Positions 50,879-61,012 of a stretch of 64,000 bases of DNA are shown in pieces. The notes beneath the pieces are model-generated. The model saw nothing but the letters and a program-made list of their open reading frames with translations. It did not search any database and had not been told where the DNA came from. Numbering within the stretch: the first letter of the stretch is position 1; each line of letters starts with the position of its first letter. The translations under genes were made by a program, and so were the position numbers. The DNA is from Tolypothrix tenuis PCC 7101 (GTDB taxonomy: Bacteria > Cyanobacteriota > Cyanobacteriia > Cyanobacteriales > Nostocaceae): assembly GCF_002368295.1 (NCBI RefSeq), contig NZ_AP018248.1:4930500-4994499 (forward strand), in the 5' to 3' direction.

Positions 50879-52492
50879 CTAAGAAGATTCACCCCAGTAG
50901 CTAGTAATTGCGGGAGCGAAAACCGAAGTATCTTGAGTGGAGCTAGGTTGGCAGATATATCTTGCCTGATTCTCAATTGCCAATATCCTATCAGTATCCC
51001 GGACATACAATGGCACCATCGCCTCCCTTTGGGCTAACAATTGCTCCAACCCAATTTTCATTTCCTGTCCCTGATGAAATAATTCACGCGCTGCTTGAGA
51101 TACTATCCGCGCCAGTTCTGCACCCGTACAATTGAGTGTTTTATTCAGAATAATCCGCCATTCTTTCTCACTGAGCGGGTTACTACCGTTACGGTAACGC
51201 TCGTCAAATCTCCCCAAGTGCATAATTAGAATTTCTTTTCTCTCAATAGCTTGAGGAAATCCTACGTAAAATATTTCATCAAATCTTCCCACCCTGGTTA
51301 ATTCTGGTGGTAGTGCATCTAATCGATTAAGGGTGGCGATCGTAAACACCGCAGTTTTCTTATCTTGCAACCAAGTTAGCAGCGTTCCTAAAATTTGTCG
51401 CGAGCCGATAGCTTCGCCCGATTCATCAGACGCAGCAAACAATTTATCAAACTCGTCAAAGTAAAGCACAGCAGGAGTGCAAGCTTCTACTCGTTCTAGT
51501 AACCTTTTGAGATAAATGGCACCAGCACTCATAACGGCTGCGGTATCTACGCTCACAAGAGGAAAACCCAAAGTCTTGGCGCTGACTTGTGCTGCTAAAG
51601 TTTTCCCCGTCCCCGGTGGGCCTACGAGTAAACAACCTTTGGGAAGGGGAATATTAGCTGTTCTAGCTTCGGGTGAAAAGTCCTGTTTAACATTTTCAAT
51701 ATACTTTTTGAGCAAATCCAATCCCCCAAAATCTGGAAGATTTGGCTGAGTCACAAAATTCAAGTTTAAAGCACGAAAGCGATTTATTTTGTAATCAAGT
51801 AAGTATGAAGCTACTGAATTAATATTTAGTTGCTTGGAAGAATTAACTGCTAAAGTCAATCCTAAACGAATTTCAACAGCCGTTAAACCAGAAGCTGCAT
51901 TGACTATAGCAGCGATATCGCCATTGCATGACAATTCACCTAAAAATTTCGGTAAAAGCACTTTGATGAAATCAGCAATTTCTTCATGATTTGGTAATTC
52001 TAGCAAAAGAGTTGGAATCAAACTGCTTAAAGATTGAGGTAATTCTACGTTCTCATTTGTCAGAATAATCAAATACTTGGATTGGACAGAGCTTGCCCAA
52101 TCATAATAGATATTAATTATTTGGGAAATTATTTTATGAGAAAAATTTTTGTTGCTTGTAATATTACCTGTTAAAGATGACAAATTTTCTAAGATAAAAA
52201 TTCCATCTTGGTTACAGTTAGACAAACAATTAAGAGCCGAAATCATACTTCCATCACCAAGCTGTAAGCAAGTCAGTTTTATGTTTAAAAAACTGACTTG
52301 CTTTTCTAAATCAGATTTTACTTGTTTAAAATATCCCCAACCAGCATTCCACAAATAAATGGGCAGATTTCTTTTGATTGCACATTCATTATAGATTCGC
52401 TGCAATGCTGTCATCCGTTCTAATAGTGGGACAGTTACAGATACAATAGGCACACCAGATTCTATTAACAAATTCAAGTTAGACAATTCCAT
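50879..52492 (-). CDS. AAA+ ATPase of the plasmid-like module
   Basis: A 537-residue single-domain AAA+ ATPase. The N-terminal 230 residues are of unknown fold. The AAA+ core has Walker A GCLLVGPPGTGKT (about 287-299), Walker B VLYFDEFDKLF, and arginine-finger region LPPELTRVGRFDEIF. It is closest to the FtsH/Cdc48/Ycf46-like class, but lacks the FtsH protease and membrane parts. The next gene upstream (52504-53898) is on the same strand 11 bases away, so they share a transcript. It may remodel the transfer or partition machinery; unknown. Confidence 0.75.
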   Translation of the reverse strand: MELSNLNLLIESGVPIVSVTVPLLERMTALQRIYNECAIKRNLPIYLWNAGWGYFKQVKSDLEKQVSFLNIKLTCLQLGDGSMISALNCLSNCNQDGIFILENLSSLTGNITSNKNFSHKIISQIINIYYDWASSVQSKYLIILTNENVELPQSLSSLIPTLLLELPNHEEIADFIKVLLPKFLGELSCNGDIAAIVNAASGLTAVEIRLGLTLAVNSSKQLNINSVASYLLDYKINRFRALNLNFVTQPNLPDFGGLDLLKKYIENVKQDFSPEARTANIPLPKGCLLVGPPGTGKTLAAQVSAKTLGFPLVSVDTAAVMSAGAIYLKRLLERVEACTPAVLYFDEFDKLFAASDESGEAIGSRQILGTLLTWLQDKKTAVFTIATLNRLDALPPELTRVGRFDEIFYVGFPQAIERKEILIMHLGRFDERYRNGSNPLSEKEWRIILNKTLNCTGAELARIVSQAARELFHQGQEMKIGLEQLLAQREAMVPLYVRDTDRILAIENQARYICQPSSTQDTSVFAPAITSYWGESS

Positions 52493-52503
52493 GTGATGAA
52501 AAA

Positions 52504-53898
52504 CTATCTTTCTAATCCGTTACTTACAGCTTTTTGGGATTGAGAAGTGCTTATGTTTTGTTGTTGGCGAATAGGTTGTAATTTAGGTAAGATCTGCTCA
52601 AAATAAATTAAATCCCTCTCGTTCATAGTGCTTTTCAATTTTCCTCCAGACTTTTCTAATAAAGTCCCTCGCTCATCTTTAGCATCAATGCGTACTTTGC
52701 CATCAGGGGATGCGTGCCATTTATAAGTAAATCTGCCATCAATTTCTACATCTCTTTGTTGAAGGACAGCATATTGCACAAGAGCATTAGTAACCCTTTC
52801 TACACGAGCAAAATACTCAGCTTCTTGCTTACCAACAGGAGCGAAAGATGTAGGAATGGGTTCATTTCTTTGTAGAGAGCGTTGTAATATATCAATATCT
52901 TTAATATGAGTTGGTTCCAGATTTTCTTTCTCAACTTTTACAGCCAAAGGAGTTGAACGAAACTGCATTATTTGCTTGTCTGTGGCTAACTCCTTCACTT
53001 CATATAAAGTACCATGACGAGAAATTTGATATTCACCTGTTTGGTAATGACTTTCTCCCGGTTGTGTCTGGAGGTGAAACAAGTTTTTTAAAGATGCAGC
53101 CCATTGATGTTGCATTGACTTCTCTTTAAACTCCTGTATCCCCATTTTTATGGCAGAATTCACGCTACTAACTACAATGGAGACATTATTAATTGTCTGT
53201 TGCCACCAAGATGTATTTTGAGGTTGCTGTAACCTTTTATCAATTAACTGTTGATATAAATTATGTTGCTGCTGTAATGCTTTTATTTCTGCTTGCAACT
53301 GCTCAAGTTCTGCACTTAATAGGATTTTTAACGGGCTAGATTCTAATAGTTCTAAAGATTGTCTTACTCGTGTTGAGCCAGGAGTTGTTAATAAATTTGT
53401 ATCCGCACTAACTTTGGGTTCTTGAATAGTATCTGGTGAAGAAGATTCCGAATCATCAATTTGGTTGCTATTATCCCTATTATCTAAATTGCTCAAATTT
53501 TCAGAGCTTGCTGTTTGAATACTTGACTGGGGCAATAAAGTATTAATAATTACCCTACATTGATTATTCGATTGCAAAACAACTTGCCCATCTAATTCTA
53601 CCCTCTTATTAATTGCTCCCTCTACTATTTCTCCAACTCTTGTAGAGCGTAATTGTTGCAGTTCGGTAATAAGTTGAGGATTTAAAAGCTGTCCAGACAA
53701 AGACGAAACCTCATCACGAAATTGATTAGTATCTCGCCCATAAACTAATCTATCTCCATCAAATATTTGCAATCCCTGACGCTCGTTATTATCCTGTTTG
53801 GCATCTATAATCGCTCTGAGCAAAGCTTCAATTACTTGTTCGTAATGCTGTTGAATTGCAATTGCATCACCAGAGTTAACAGTAAAAATATCAGGCAT
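52504..53898 (-). CDS. Hypothetical coiled-coil-containing protein
   Basis: A 464-residue protein without a recognised enzymatic family. It has a Gln-rich coiled coil around residues 190-225 (AELEQLQAEIKALQQQHNLY) and a C-terminal domain with ISRHGTLYEVKELATDKQIM that repeats in similar cyanobacterial plasmid proteins. It precedes the AAA+ ATPase at 11 bases and may be its substrate or adaptor. Flanked upstream by GTGAGTAGTGAG-type short repeats. Function unknown. Confidence 0.55.
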   Translation of the reverse strand: MPDIFTVNSGDAIAIQQHYEQVIEALLRAIIDAKQDNNERQGLQIFDGDRLVYGRDTNQFRDEVSSLSGQLLNPQLITELQQLRSTRVGEIVEGAINKRVELDGQVVLQSNNQCRVIINTLLPQSSIQTASSENLSNLDNRDNSNQIDDSESSSPDTIQEPKVSADTNLLTTPGSTRVRQSLELLESSPLKILLSAELEQLQAEIKALQQQHNLYQQLIDKRLQQPQNTSWWQQTINNVSIVVSSVNSAIKMGIQEFKEKSMQHQWAASLKNLFHLQTQPGESHYQTGEYQISRHGTLYEVKELATDKQIMQFRSTPLAVKVEKENLEPTHIKDIDILQRSLQRNEPIPTSFAPVGKQEAEYFARVERVTNALVQYAVLQQRDVEIDGRFTYKWHASPDGKVRIDAKDERGTLLEKSGGKLKSTMNERDLIYFEQILPKLQPIRQQQNISTSQSQKAVSNGLER

Positions 53899-54025
53899 TT
53901 TTCAAGAAGTGAGTGGTGAGTAGTGAGTAGCTAATAGTAAGCATTGAGTAAGTCGCATAATATAATTCCTGGCAGAAATGCATATTTTTTTCTTTGTTAT
54001 CTCTTCAACATCTTCTTCTTACTAC

Positions 54026-54364
54026 TCACCACTCCCTACTCACTCTCTCTAATATTTGTATGCGATTAATTACCAGTTCTGAACCAACATAAAAAACAGC
54101 TAACTCCCCATCGAACAACCAAGCAATAAATTCGCTTTCTGATTGAAATGTTCGCGAACATTCATAAGAAAAGCAGCCGTGAACTCTACCAGCTAATAAG
54201 CCATGCTGATCGAATACTTCGATTACTTCTGGACAATAAGTTGTATCCAATAAAGGTTTATGGAGGGCTGAGTGAAGCATGTCCTGCCACTGAGGATAAT
54301 TTGATAATATCGAGAAAACTTGTGGACTCCAATTAACTTGTGTCTTTCGCATTTCCTTGACCAT
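54026..54364 (-). CDS. Small hypothetical protein after the coupling-protein gene
   Basis: A 112-residue soluble protein with no recognised family (MVKEMRKTQVNWSPQVFSIL). It begins directly after the stop codon of the VirD4-like gene, with no gap, so it is co-translated with it. Short tandem repeats (ACTCACCACTCC units) lie just beyond its stop. Function unknown. Confidence 0.5.
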   Translation of the reverse strand: MVKEMRKTQVNWSPQVFSILSNYPQWQDMLHSALHKPLLDTTYCPEVIEVFDQHGLLAGRVHGCFSYECSRTFQSESEFIAWLFDGELAVFYVGSELVINRIQILERVSREW

Positions 54365-56191
54365 CTAAAATACGTTAGCTAGTTCTTCTGGTGAAGGTAA
54401 ATCCCCAGTATGTTCGGGTATAGGAAATAATTTCTGTGCTAGTTCTTGCCTTTGCTGAAATTGTTGCGATCGCTCTGAGTCAGTAATTTGTAGAGAATTG
54501 TTTTGGATCAGGCGTGAGCGCACAAAATCCCACTTTGCCTCTGACCAGTTCATCTCATCAATATCAGATGAAGGAACCTTAACCTTTTGTAGCAGAGGAA
54601 TATAGGCTTCTGTACCACGAGTGTATGCAGGGTTGATGATTACTGCCCTACCCGTACCCATCTTGGTGAACTGTGCTGGTTCAAATAAATGTCGCTTTTG
54701 GTGATGTTCGTTAGAACTGCGAGAACCGCCGCCTTTGCCAATACTGCGGGATTTAGAACTAAACTTGATTTCCATCTCTCCCAGATAATCGCTGAATAAC
54801 TTCGCAGATTCTGGATCTTGGGGATTGAAAATAAATTTGGTTGCTGTACCTCCTAAAATTGCCCTTGCTAATTCCTTTCCATAAACTTTCTCCAGCTGGG
54901 CAATGTTTTGATATCCCAAAATACCAACAAAACCATCTTCGCGTCCTTCATTTAACCAGTTGACAAGCGCTGGTAAATAAAACGTTGGCAATTCATCCAA
55001 TGCAACTATCAAAGGATCTTTACGCGGTCTAGTACGGGTGATATTGCGCGTCACAATCATGTGTAAAATTGCAGCCAGCAGAGGGCTGACAATATCTCGA
55101 TTATTCCGATCCAGTCCGAAAATAATTAATTGCTTACCATCTAAATCTAGTGGTAGTGTAGTCTTTCCACAAAAAGCACCAACAAAATCACGTTTGAGAA
55201 AACGTTGAAACATCCTTTGAGCAGTTCCAATAATTGATGCAGCAGTCTTTTCTGAATCCTTAACACTGATTAACTGGGAAAGTGGGCGCGAAGTCCAAAC
55301 TTTCAACTTGTTCTTTGAGGCAGCTTCTAATCTGGCTGGCAAATTAGGTAAAGATAAAATCGCCTGAGCCATCATCAAGTCGCAGTAGTTATCCTCACCA
55401 GTCAGAGTTTTTATCGCTTTAGTAACGAGTAAAATTCCCTCAACTAAGCTATCTCCAGCTTCCTCAAAAAACTTATCACTACTAGCATTTCCTCCGCGAT
55501 CAAAGTTGCGGGAGATGACTTGAGTAAGTTGTCCTGCTGCGATCGCATCTTCCTCATCCCTCAACAAGTCCAACGGATTGCAAGTTTCGCTCTCAGAGAA
55601 CCCCGGCGCAAATACTTTAACGGTGTAACCTCGTTTAATTGCATAGGCTACAGCTCGTTTAGTCTGTGCCGGAAATTTGAAATCGTAGAGCAACATGGGA
55701 AAACCCTGGTCAAAAGCACTACGAATTAGAGGGTCTATTACAGAGAAAGTTTTACCGGAACCAGCTGCACCAATAACAGCTATTCCCCTCTGGGCATCAG
55801 GAACATATAAAGTTGAATTGGGGGAAATAAATTGCTTGTAAAATGTTGGTTTGGTTTTGAGTAACCCAGCCTCATACCATTGTTTTTGAAGATTAATTCT
55901 GATGTCATCAGGAGTACCAACATACAATGCGACAGAATTACGAGTTGGTTTTGATATTTGTTTTTTCGCTTGACGCGCAGCTAATGATTTTTCACGACTC
56001 CCACCCCAATAACTAGTGGCAACTTTACCTTTAGAATTACGGACTGATAAAACTTTAAAAATGGCCACTACTGCAAAACAACCCAGCAATATTAATCCCG
56101 ATTGTGATTTCATTAAGTCTGTCAATCTTTCTATCTGCAAGCTTTGGACTGGGGCAGATTTTACTTGCCGTACTTGGAAATAATTACTCAT
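54365..56191 (-). CDS. VirD4/TraG-type conjugative coupling protein
   Basis: A 608-residue coupling ATPase linking the relaxase-DNA complex to the secretion channel. It has one N-terminal membrane helix (31-48), Walker A GAAGSGKTFS (141-150), Walker B LIVALDELPTF, and the family segment ILGYQNIAQLEKVYG. The genes immediately upstream, which should share its transcript, encode mating-pair components. It belongs to the conjugative T4SS encoded on the minus strand from here to the right edge. Only one membrane helix is visible, fewer than in VirD4 of Agrobacterium. Confidence 0.85.
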   Translation of the reverse strand: MSNYFQVRQVKSAPVQSLQIERLTDLMKSQSGLILLGCFAVVAIFKVLSVRNSKGKVATSYWGGSREKSLAARQAKKQISKPTRNSVALYVGTPDDIRINLQKQWYEAGLLKTKPTFYKQFISPNSTLYVPDAQRGIAVIGAAGSGKTFSVIDPLIRSAFDQGFPMLLYDFKFPAQTKRAVAYAIKRGYTVKVFAPGFSESETCNPLDLLRDEEDAIAAGQLTQVISRNFDRGGNASSDKFFEEAGDSLVEGILLVTKAIKTLTGEDNYCDLMMAQAILSLPNLPARLEAASKNKLKVWTSRPLSQLISVKDSEKTAASIIGTAQRMFQRFLKRDFVGAFCGKTTLPLDLDGKQLIIFGLDRNNRDIVSPLLAAILHMIVTRNITRTRPRKDPLIVALDELPTFYLPALVNWLNEGREDGFVGILGYQNIAQLEKVYGKELARAILGGTATKFIFNPQDPESAKLFSDYLGEMEIKFSSKSRSIGKGGGSRSSNEHHQKRHLFEPAQFTKMGTGRAVIINPAYTRGTEAYIPLLQKVKVPSSDIDEMNWSEAKWDFVRSRLIQNNSLQITDSERSQQFQQRQELAQKLFPIPEHTGDLPSPEELANVF

Positions 56192-56195
56192 AATT

Positions 56196-56750
56196 TTAAT
56201 TTCCTAATGAACCAACAGCCGTCCAAGTGTCGCCAAAGCGCGTATATCGACCAGAATCAAAGCAATAATCAGTACGAGATACTATATTTTCCATGTCTGT
56301 TGTCTGAGTAAAAATTAAGCAAGGAAAAGCTTGTAGAGCGCGGCTTGAAACCCTAATCAAATCTTCTTTTGGTGGTAAGTGAGGATTAGCTATAACTTGC
56401 AAAAGTAGTTTTCCTGATTCGTGATAAACCTGATACAAACACCCACCTGCACCACAAAGCTGAGGCGAATGAAAATCAAATACAAATACATGGACACCAT
56501 CACTAGAGCTAATTGGCATCACTTTTACAGCTTTCTCATCAAGCTTATTTGTAGAAACAGAAGCTAGCACTTGTTTCAATAAGCGCTCATTCACTACATC
56601 TTTGGCACTTTCCCAAGTAGGTGTACGACTTTTATTGGATGAGGAATTAAATACCCATAAAAAACAGGCTAGTGTTAAGCTCAAAAAAGCTAAAAGTAAC
56701 ATCAAAATTATCAAGAGTTTTATATTATATTTTTTCAGTTGTTTTGGCAT
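56196..56750 (-). CDS. Single-helix membrane protein of the transfer operon
   Basis: A 184-residue protein with one N-terminal membrane helix (LLIILMLLLAFLSLTLACFL) and a periplasmic domain with cysteines (PQLCGAGGCLYQVYHESG). It lies four bases upstream of the coupling-protein gene and 19 bases downstream of the 608-residue secreted protein. No family is recognised. Its operon place suggests a conjugation accessory. Confidence 0.55.
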   Translation of the reverse strand: MPKQLKKYNIKLLIILMLLLAFLSLTLACFLWVFNSSSNKSRTPTWESAKDVVNERLLKQVLASVSTNKLDEKAVKVMPISSSDGVHVFVFDFHSPQLCGAGGCLYQVYHESGKLLLQVIANPHLPPKEDLIRVSSRALQAFPCLIFTQTTDMENIVSRTDYCFDSGRYTRFGDTWTAVGSLGN

Positions 56751-56769
56751 AGCTAACTACCCTGAAAAA

Positions 56770-58596
56770 TTATTTTAAGCAGCCCATTGATTCCATAGTT
56801 TTTAAATATTTATTAGCAACGTTACTGCCATATTCTTTGACTGAATTTTCTTCTCTAACATCACTAACCAACTCATCAGCAGGAATACTCACACCAGCAA
56901 AATGCATTTGAGCAGCACGTTCAATTAATCTGCTTCCTCTAAAAGGCTTGCCTGTAGATGGGTCAATTTGTTGTGATGCTGTTGATAATAAGTTATTAGT
57001 TTCAATTTCAATTAAAGATTGCTGATCGGTGGGTGAAAAGTACTGCATCATTTCCTCACCAGTCACTTCTTGACCTATATCCAACTTGGTGAGGAATTGT
57101 GACCCACCAGATTTACTTGATATGATCTTCCTTACATCAGAACGATAGGACATCAATTCCATTGCACCCAGCGCTCGACCGCAATTACCATTCGAGTCAC
57201 AAACATAACTACCCACAGCGTTATAGTTATCTTCAGTACTCAACATTGCATTACTCAAAGCATCAATATTAATACCTGATGAATGAAGCTTTTTACAATC
57301 ACCTTTCGCTGCTGGTATTAAATTAGATAGCGCATTTCCAGATGTTATCGGAGACTTATTAAAAGTAAATCCACTACTTTTTAATCCTGTGGGAGTAGAG
57401 ACAGAATTTTTACCCTCATCAATAGCACCTAAAAATATCGGTTCTTTCTCCTTATAACTCATGAAAGGCACAGGGCCTATAAAGTAGGGTGTACATCCCA
57501 AATCAACAAAATTATTCCGCATACAAACCCGGAAGAATAAAGCTTGGGTAATCATTCCATCAACTTCCGAGACATCCCATATAGCCACCTTGAATGCATC
57601 ACCAAAAGGTTGTCTACCTGTGGGTTCTTTTCCACGATTAACAGAACCCAATATACCTTTACCACCTTTGACTAACTGATACTTACCGCTAAACCAAGCT
57701 TTACCGTTAACAGCAGGTGAACCAGATAATTCAGTATGGGCGCAATCTCGATCGCATGGTACAGCAAAGCCTTCTTTATCGCTTCCGGAAATAGTACGAT
57801 TTCGCTTTTGTTCGTCGGTTGCAAAGGCAATATCAACTATTCCGACTTCCGTACCTACAGGGTTGATGGGATTGGGGAACTGAGAAAATGGTACTTTTGC
57901 TAGTCCAGGTATTTCGTCAATGTAAACCCCTTGCCATTTTTCAAAGGTACTAATGGGAGTCACTAATAATCCGGGAATTGAATTAAGGTTATAAGATTTT
58001 AAATTCAATAATGACAAACTCAATTTACCCAAATGGGGAGATTGTTGTAGCAAATTACCTATAGTTTGATTGGTATCGAAGGAATTGGATAAGTATTGCT
58101 CAAGTAAATCAAGAATAAATTTAACTTCAAAAACATGAAATTCCTTTAAATCAGGAATAGCTTTCACCAAACTTTCTAAGGTTTGAAACTTAATCACACC
58201 AAAGCTTTCTAAGTTCAGTTTCTGTAAATCCAAGTCAACAATTTGGGCGATATCGGTAAGTGAAAACTTTTGGAGTTGGAAAGAATCCTGAAAATCACCT
58301 AGCATTGTAAACGAATCAGGCTTTTGTCCCGCATTCCAAGTACGAGAGGGGTCATATCCTAATTTATCTGTCACTCCTGGAGGTGCTTGAAATGAGCCTG
58401 ATTCGCTAATTGCTGGCATTTTAGAAAAAGTAATTCTGTTCCAATCTGGTAACCGGGTATTTTGCCAAGATATTGTGGGAATCTCTGGTTGTTTTGATAT
58501 GCCTTGTTGCTGCCATGTAATGATAATTACACTAAAGATTAATATTGCTAGCCTTAATCCTGGCATCAATGCCAAATACTTATTTGAGAATTTCAT
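56770..58596 (-). CDS. Exported 608-residue protein of the transfer operon, possible lytic domain
   Basis: An exported protein with a signal/anchor helix (LRLAILIFSVIIITW). The first half contains leucine-rich short repeats (LDLQKLNLESFGVIKFQTLE). The second half has a GNCGRALGAMELMSYRSDVR segment reminiscent of muramidase-like domains and paired cysteines. Conjugation systems often encode a cell-wall-opening enzyme, which this may be; no active site is proved. It is co-transcribed with neighbouring T4SS genes. Confidence 0.5.
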   Translation of the reverse strand: MKFSNKYLALMPGLRLAILIFSVIIITWQQQGISKQPEIPTISWQNTRLPDWNRITFSKMPAISESGSFQAPPGVTDKLGYDPSRTWNAGQKPDSFTMLGDFQDSFQLQKFSLTDIAQIVDLDLQKLNLESFGVIKFQTLESLVKAIPDLKEFHVFEVKFILDLLEQYLSNSFDTNQTIGNLLQQSPHLGKLSLSLLNLKSYNLNSIPGLLVTPISTFEKWQGVYIDEIPGLAKVPFSQFPNPINPVGTEVGIVDIAFATDEQKRNRTISGSDKEGFAVPCDRDCAHTELSGSPAVNGKAWFSGKYQLVKGGKGILGSVNRGKEPTGRQPFGDAFKVAIWDVSEVDGMITQALFFRVCMRNNFVDLGCTPYFIGPVPFMSYKEKEPIFLGAIDEGKNSVSTPTGLKSSGFTFNKSPITSGNALSNLIPAAKGDCKKLHSSGINIDALSNAMLSTEDNYNAVGSYVCDSNGNCGRALGAMELMSYRSDVRKIISSKSGGSQFLTKLDIGQEVTGEEMMQYFSPTDQQSLIEIETNNLLSTASQQIDPSTGKPFRGSRLIERAAQMHFAGVSIPADELVSDVREENSVKEYGSNVANKYLKTMESMGCLK

Positions 58597-58636
58597 TGTC
58601 TTTGAATAAATATTTTTTCGGAAAAATGTTAAATAT

Positions 58637-59383
58637 TTAGCGTAAAGTACCGATTTGTGAGTTACTTCCTAATTCGATTAAGCGATTGACTAACTGTAAG
58701 GAAATTCCACTTCTACGGGCAGCATCATTGATTAAATATCCCGACTTCATTAATATCAAAAAACTCTTTACTCGTCTTTGTAAGCGAGAGTTAGGTAAAA
58801 TTAAACGTTGTTGCTGGGCAATTTCTAATCCCGAACTAATAAGCTGTAGATTTGTGATATTCGTGGCGCTAGGCAAATTTTTGATTTCAGGTTCTTCTCT
58901 TAAACTTGGTGTAACTTCAATAGTGTGATATTTAGGAGCAGTATCGCCCATTGCTACGCGAAATACATATACTTTTCGTCCAGAGTTACTCTTTGTTATT
59001 ACCGTTAGCAAACTGCTATTTGTCTTGGGTAGTTGTGGTATTTTGAGCGGGTTGATTCGCCGTAAATGCAGTACAGTAGCACCTGATTGTTCGCACTTCT
59101 GCGCCAATCCTGATAGACAACCATCGACATCTAATGAAGCGAAAGCCGGATTATCCAGCCAAACTTTCTCGACTATCTCGCCACTCTTGATAAATGAAAT
59201 ATTCACCCCATAGCCGGATGACAATTCAATCAGAGGTATATTATTACTGTTACCAGTCGCTATATCTTGTGAAATATTCCTCACTCCTTTTTTTAAATAA
59301 TTTTCACCTCTTGCTGATTGCCAAAAAATAGTAAAAGTCAGAACAGTCGAAATAACACTCAAATTTTGTAAAAAAGCCTTCAT
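58637..59383 (-). CDS. VirB9/TrbG-like T4SS protein
   Basis: A 248-residue exported protein. After a signal peptide comes a beta-rich domain (GYGVNISFIKSGEIVEKVWL, then LLTVITKSNSGRKVYVFRV) that matches the N-terminal pattern of VirB9/TrbG proteins of the T4SS core. It lies directly after the VirB10-like gene, the usual core partner. The C-terminal ~90 residues (RRVKSFLILMKSGYLINDAA, ARRSGISLQLV) resemble a helix-rich tail seen in cyanobacterial TraK/VirB9-like proteins. Family call is moderate. Confidence 0.55.
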   Translation of the reverse strand: MKAFLQNLSVISTVLTFTIFWQSARGENYLKKGVRNISQDIATGNSNNIPLIELSSGYGVNISFIKSGEIVEKVWLDNPAFASLDVDGCLSGLAQKCEQSGATVLHLRRINPLKIPQLPKTNSSLLTVITKSNSGRKVYVFRVAMGDTAPKYHTIEVTPSLREEPEIKNLPSATNITNLQLISSGLEIAQQQRLILPNSRLQRRVKSFLILMKSGYLINDAARRSGISLQLVNRLIELGSNSQIGTLR

Positions 59384-59395
59384 AACTAAAAGTGT

Positions 59396-61012
59396 TTACA
59401 ACTGAAATGATTGATTAACAAAGACTTGAATATCTGTACCAGCAGGGATGTACCACACTTCCTCTCGTTGCTGAATTTCTGCAAGTGCTTGTTGATTGCG
59501 CTGAAGAATTTGTTGAGTGAGCGGTTCAAATCCACCTTCTAAAACTGCTCCCAAAATATTTTCGCTACCTCCACTGATAGAAGAAAAAGTATTTGTACCA
59601 CCTAACCCACTAGATGTTGATATTTGTTGAGATTTGGGTTGATTTAATACCTTACCGACTTTGGCAAGGGAACCTACTATAAATGTTTCAGCATCACGGG
59701 AAGCAATTTCTCCACCTTTGTCACTCCATTTCGATGCGATTAAAGGTTGACCGGAATTACCACGAATACTAATTGCTCCTGGTGGAAGCAGATATTCCTT
59801 ACCATCAATTAAAACTTGTGTGGCTTCGAGTTGAACAAGTCCTGATTTTTGAATATCAGTAACTTGAGCAACGATTTGAGAGCCTTTTGGTAAAGCAATC
59901 AAACCATCTTCTTTGGTTAAAGGTTCGATAAGTTGGATAACAAACTTTTCACCTGATGTTGTAGTTGGTGATTTGTTAGAAGAGTTATTAGTTGAATCTT
60001 TACTCCAAATTAGCGGAGTTACTAACTTTCCAGATGCAGAGGCACCAACTTGTAATTTTTGTATCGGTTCGCCATTGATAACTACTGCTTCTTCTGTATA
60101 CAGGGGTTCAGGTTCAATGCTATGAGTAGATGCTGTTGAAACCAAGGTAGTACAGGGAATTTTTATTGATGAATTTGGTTGTTCATTGGCTATAGTATCC
60201 AAAGTTTTACCGTTTGCTTGCTCGTTAGTTATAGATGCAATTTGCGTATGACCATAACTGCCCAAGCGACTAATTTTTGCCCATTCCTCTATTGGGTCAA
60301 CAGATTCTTTTGTGTTTGGAGGTGCTGCGCCTACGGTGGCTTGAAATCTAGGAACAGAAGCAACACGAGGCAAATCATATCTACTGTTTTCTTGTATTGG
60401 GTTACGAACAGAAGAAACCTGGGCTGGGCGTACTTCTGTGTCAGAAATTCGATTAATCCGGTTGTTTGAATCATTTTTGGAGAAAACTTTGCGTTGAATT
60501 GTTGTTTTAGGGCTTTTAGAACGCTCGAGCGATCGCATTTTTTCTGCTTGACTACCTAAAGCTAATTCTGCTTTTAGTTTTCCTGTTTCTGTTTCTTGAG
60601 GATTTGCGTTATCAGCCATTTCTACTTTTGGTTGGTCAGCTTTTTGATTAGCAATTGTTGGTGTCACTCTGGATTTACCAAACATAATGCTATTTAAAAT
60701 AGTTGCTCCAGCACCAAATACTACAAGCATAACCAACCCAACTGCGCCAAACTTTGCAAAGGGATTACCGTAAAAAGTAGGCTGAGTTTTGCCTGTTTGG
60801 GGGTCATCAAATAATTTGTGGATTGCAATTGTATTATGTGTGGATTCGTTACTAGCGTTCTCTGTTACGTCAATGTTATTAGATGTTGGTTCAGCAGAGT
60901 AGATAGAATTTTTTAACTGACTTTCATCATGAAACCCGAGTAATTGAGCAAGGCTAGCCTCATCCCAATTTGTATCTGACTCATAGCTTTCTTTGAGATT
61001 ATTCTCCTGCAT
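59396..61012 (-). CDS. VirB10/TrbI-like T4SS protein
   Basis: A 538-residue protein with a short cytoplasmic start, one membrane helix (FGAVGLVMLVVFGAGATILN), a long disordered periplasmic linker and the VirB10/TrbI C-terminal domain (about 370-538; LPKGSQIVAQVTDIQKSGLV, ending YIPAGTDIQVFVNQ). VirB10 spans the envelope and transduces energy in the T4SS. It overlaps the VirB8-like gene by one base. The order VirB4-VirB5-VirB6-VirB8-VirB10-VirB9 reads consistently along the minus strand. Confidence 0.78.
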   Translation of the reverse strand: MQENNLKESYESDTNWDEASLAQLLGFHDESQLKNSIYSAEPTSNNIDVTENASNESTHNTIAIHKLFDDPQTGKTQPTFYGNPFAKFGAVGLVMLVVFGAGATILNSIMFGKSRVTPTIANQKADQPKVEMADNANPQETETGKLKAELALGSQAEKMRSLERSKSPKTTIQRKVFSKNDSNNRINRISDTEVRPAQVSSVRNPIQENSRYDLPRVASVPRFQATVGAAPPNTKESVDPIEEWAKISRLGSYGHTQIASITNEQANGKTLDTIANEQPNSSIKIPCTTLVSTASTHSIEPEPLYTEEAVVINGEPIQKLQVGASASGKLVTPLIWSKDSTNNSSNKSPTTTSGEKFVIQLIEPLTKEDGLIALPKGSQIVAQVTDIQKSGLVQLEATQVLIDGKEYLLPPGAISIRGNSGQPLIASKWSDKGGEIASRDAETFIVGSLAKVGKVLNQPKSQQISTSSGLGGTNTFSSISGGSENILGAVLEGGFEPLTQQILQRNQQALAEIQQREEVWYIPAGTDIQVFVNQSFQL

